Origin: VAZQ01 sp963739385
Lineage (GTDB): Bacteria; Pseudomonadota; Alphaproteobacteria; Rhizobiales; Xanthobacteraceae
Assembly (NCBI GenBank): GCA_963739385.1
Contig: CAVUAI010000011.1
Span: 62,001 to 126,000, forward strand
DNA length: 64,000 nucleotides
Direction of reading: 5' to 3'
Numbering within the stretch: the first letter of the stretch is position 1; every line of letters starts with the position of its first letter. Both the position numbers and the translations under genes were made by a program. Positions 62,940 through 64,000 of the stretch are shown one piece after another. Below the pieces are notes generated by a model that saw only the letters and a list, made by a program, of their open reading frames with translations, was not told where the DNA came from and searched no databases.

Positions 62940-63155
62940 CAGCTGGCGTTGCCGCCCGGTGGTTTCCGATCCAAGTCGGGTGAGATGCTGGCCTTCCACC
63001 GCGAGTTAGGCATCGAAGCCCGCTGAGGCAGGGGACGCAACGACGAAGGTCAGTTCTATGTGCGCTATTGCTTCACCGACCCTGCACACGCCGATGCTTT
63101 CCGTCATCGGTTTGAGGGCGCTCGGTTGACGCATCCGCTGCGCGTGGGTGATTAG
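62940..63155 (+). pseudogene. Broken short ORF of unknown family
   Basis: In one frame: PPGGFRSKSGEMLAFHRELG, IEAR, a TGA at 63024, then GRGRNDEGQFYVRYCFTDPA and HADAFRHRFEGARL to a stop. The second part looks like the end of a small conserved protein (FYVRYCF..PAHADAFR). The in-frame stop suggests decay. I do not know the family. Confidence 0.45.
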
Positions 63156-63357
63156 TCGGCGGCGCTACATTGCGTTCGGCTACAATTCGATAGCCTTCAG
63201 CTCGAAGTGCCCTCAGAAGTGCCGCCGCGCGCTCATCCCCCAATTTTTCATAGAAAGGCGCCCCGTTCTCAAAAACATATCCCGTCTGCAAACGCATTTC
63301 AGCGAGTTGTTGAATTTCCATTTTACGCTCCACCCACTCACCAACGATTACCGCCAT
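63073..63357 (-). CDS. Small hypothetical protein
   Basis: 94 residues from ATG 63357. The first 55 residues look protein-like (GEWVERKMEIQQLAEMRLQT, NGAPFYEKLGDERAAALLRA and LRAEGYRIVAE). The tail is polar and overlaps the broken ORF on the other strand. No domain is recognised. It is more AT-rich than the surrounding genes. Confidence is low because only one strand in this overlap can be real. Confidence 0.4.
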   Translation of the reverse strand: MAVIVGEWVERKMEIQQLAEMRLQTGYVFENGAPFYEKLGDERAAALLRALRAEGYRIVAERNVAPPTNHPRAADASTERPQTDDGKHRRVQGR

Positions 63358-63413
63358 ACCGCTAGTACAACCTAAACGGCGTGGCCGCATCTGCATTCAT
63401 TGGTGTTGAACCC

Positions 63414-63476
63414 TTGTCCAAAAAATGACGCGGGAAGTCGTATCGGGCGCGCGGCGTATTATTGTCCAAAAAATGA
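63414..63476. repeat. Pair of 15-base direct repeats upstream of RHH gene
   Basis: TTGTCCAAAAAATGA occurs at 63414-63428 and again at 63462-63476, 48 bases apart. A shorter relative (TTGTCCA) is at 63540-63546, at the start of the next gene. The spacing suggests operator-like sites for the regulator downstream. Confidence 0.6.
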
Positions 63477-63539
63477 TGGGCATCCACTGAGTGCGGGGGC
63501 GCTAACCTTGTCGGTCGGGGGCGCATCGAGGGTGAACCA

Positions 63540-63761
63540 TTGTCCAGCAATAAGGCGCGTAGTCGGCAAGTGCATGTGAACTTGACGCTGCGGGTGTCTG
63601 AAGAATTTCTTGAACGGCTCGATCAGTGGCGCGCCCAGCATCTTCCAGGGCGCTCGCGCAACGCAACGGTCGTCGCCTTTGTCGAGGAGCGGATTAGCGG
63701 GAAGGCGCCATGGTCACCGCGCGGAAAAGCAAAAAGGCCATCCGGGAGCTTAGCCGAATGA
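63540..63761 (+). CDS. Ribbon-helix-helix-like small DNA-binding protein
   Basis: 73 residues with a TTG start. The core VHVNLTLRVSEEFLERLDQW, then RAQHLPGRSRNATVVAFVEE, follows the ribbon-helix-helix pattern: a polar strand, a helix with SEEFLERLD, and a second helix after a Ser-Arg-Asn turn. It is probably an antitoxin-like or plasmid-type regulator. No toxin gene is visible on either side. The last 20 residues are basic and disordered. The remaining 63762-64000 shows nothing I recognise. Confidence 0.55.
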   Translation: MSSNKARSRQVHVNLTLRVSEEFLERLDQWRAQHLPGRSRNATVVAFVEERISGKAPWSPRGKAKRPSGSLAE

Positions 63762-64000
63762 CCCTTAAGCCGAACTGCCGGTTTTGCTCCGGTTCCGTTC
63801 ACCCTCTTGAGATTCTTGGCGGGCCCCGGCCGGTGGATCAGCCGGAGCCCTGACGGCTTAGGAACGCGCAACAGTTAGTTCCGCTAACCGCTCCTTTGAA
63901 TGTGTGCAGGGGGGCGCGGCAATTTCCAGTATCAAATTTTGGAATCCAGTTTTTGTTGTTTGCACAACTTCCGGCCATGCAACTGGGATCCGCCTACCGA

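Noticed and set aside
63540..63761. A toxin-antitoxin pair
   Set aside because: The RHH-like protein has no toxin gene on either side within the window; the partner could lie beyond 64 kb only if separated by more than 240 bases.

Overview
This window is about 64 kb of GC-rich chromosome. It looks alphaproteobacterial, most likely Hyphomicrobiales near the Bradyrhizobium/Xanthobacteraceae lineages. That placement rests on housekeeping gene content and order (hrcA-grpE, rph-rdgB-hemW, rsmI-yraN-gshB, rpmI-rplT-pheST), on a PmtA phospholipid methyltransferase, on Omp25/31-type barrels, and on heat-shock promoters fitting the alphaproteobacterial RpoH pattern. The species cannot be fixed from sequence reading alone.

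Layout: 0-11 kb holds the end of queG, an epimerase-like oxidoreductase, small enzymes, infC (apparently with an ATT start), a tripartite-tricarboxylate binding protein, rpmI-rplT, a DinB-like protein and a Rieske oxygenase. 10-14.3 kb is pheS-pheT, split by a small translationally coupled membrane protein with an Asp-Lys-Ala motif like those of SLATT/Pycsar membrane effectors. 14.4-27.4 kb is mixed metabolism and repair: amine oxidase, EI24-like and DUF4403 proteins, nth, an Ada-like methyltransferase, polysaccharide deacetylase, gpmI, dapB, a fused double DUF1330 protein, pyrF, an FMN reductase, and a PmtA-like enzyme with an unusual coiled-coil head. 27.4-35.8 kb is the heat-shock region (dnaJ, dnaK, grpE, hrcA), with two RpoH-type promoters and a clear dnaK terminator, plus alkB and a MetE-like protein. 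35.9-38.6 kb is a catabolism-flavoured trio lying between hrcA and rph. 38.6-44.9 kb is rph-rdgB-hemW, a lipoprotein LivK-like protein, and rsmI-yraN-gshB.

From 44.9 kb the sequence becomes accessory. It starts with two palindromic intergenic repeats, a DUF5996 protein, a TsdA-like dihaem cytochrome and an Omp25-like barrel. Next come several decayed fragments of the same barrel gene around a nuclease-like gene, then a metallo-hydrolase-like gene. The clearest mobile feature follows. The comM (Mg-chelatase-like YifB/ComM) gene is cut after its 31st codon by an element of about 4.97 kb carrying a large serine recombinase, a ParB-nuclease-like protein, a small basic protein, an outer-membrane barrel and a LAGLIDADG-like protein. 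The attachment-site halves can be read directly: joining them at an AA dinucleotide restores the comM frame, and the reconstructed attP is a symmetric dyad centred on that AA. comM also has an independent one-base frameshift further on.

58.3-64 kb is a decaying region. It holds an AT-rich DUF2200 gene, two secreted proteins of unknown function, a tandem pair of ABC substrate-binding genes (one wrecked, one with a nonsense codon in its signal peptide), short broken ORFs, and a ribbon-helix-helix-like regulator preceded by direct repeats. I found no rRNA, tRNA or CRISPR array.
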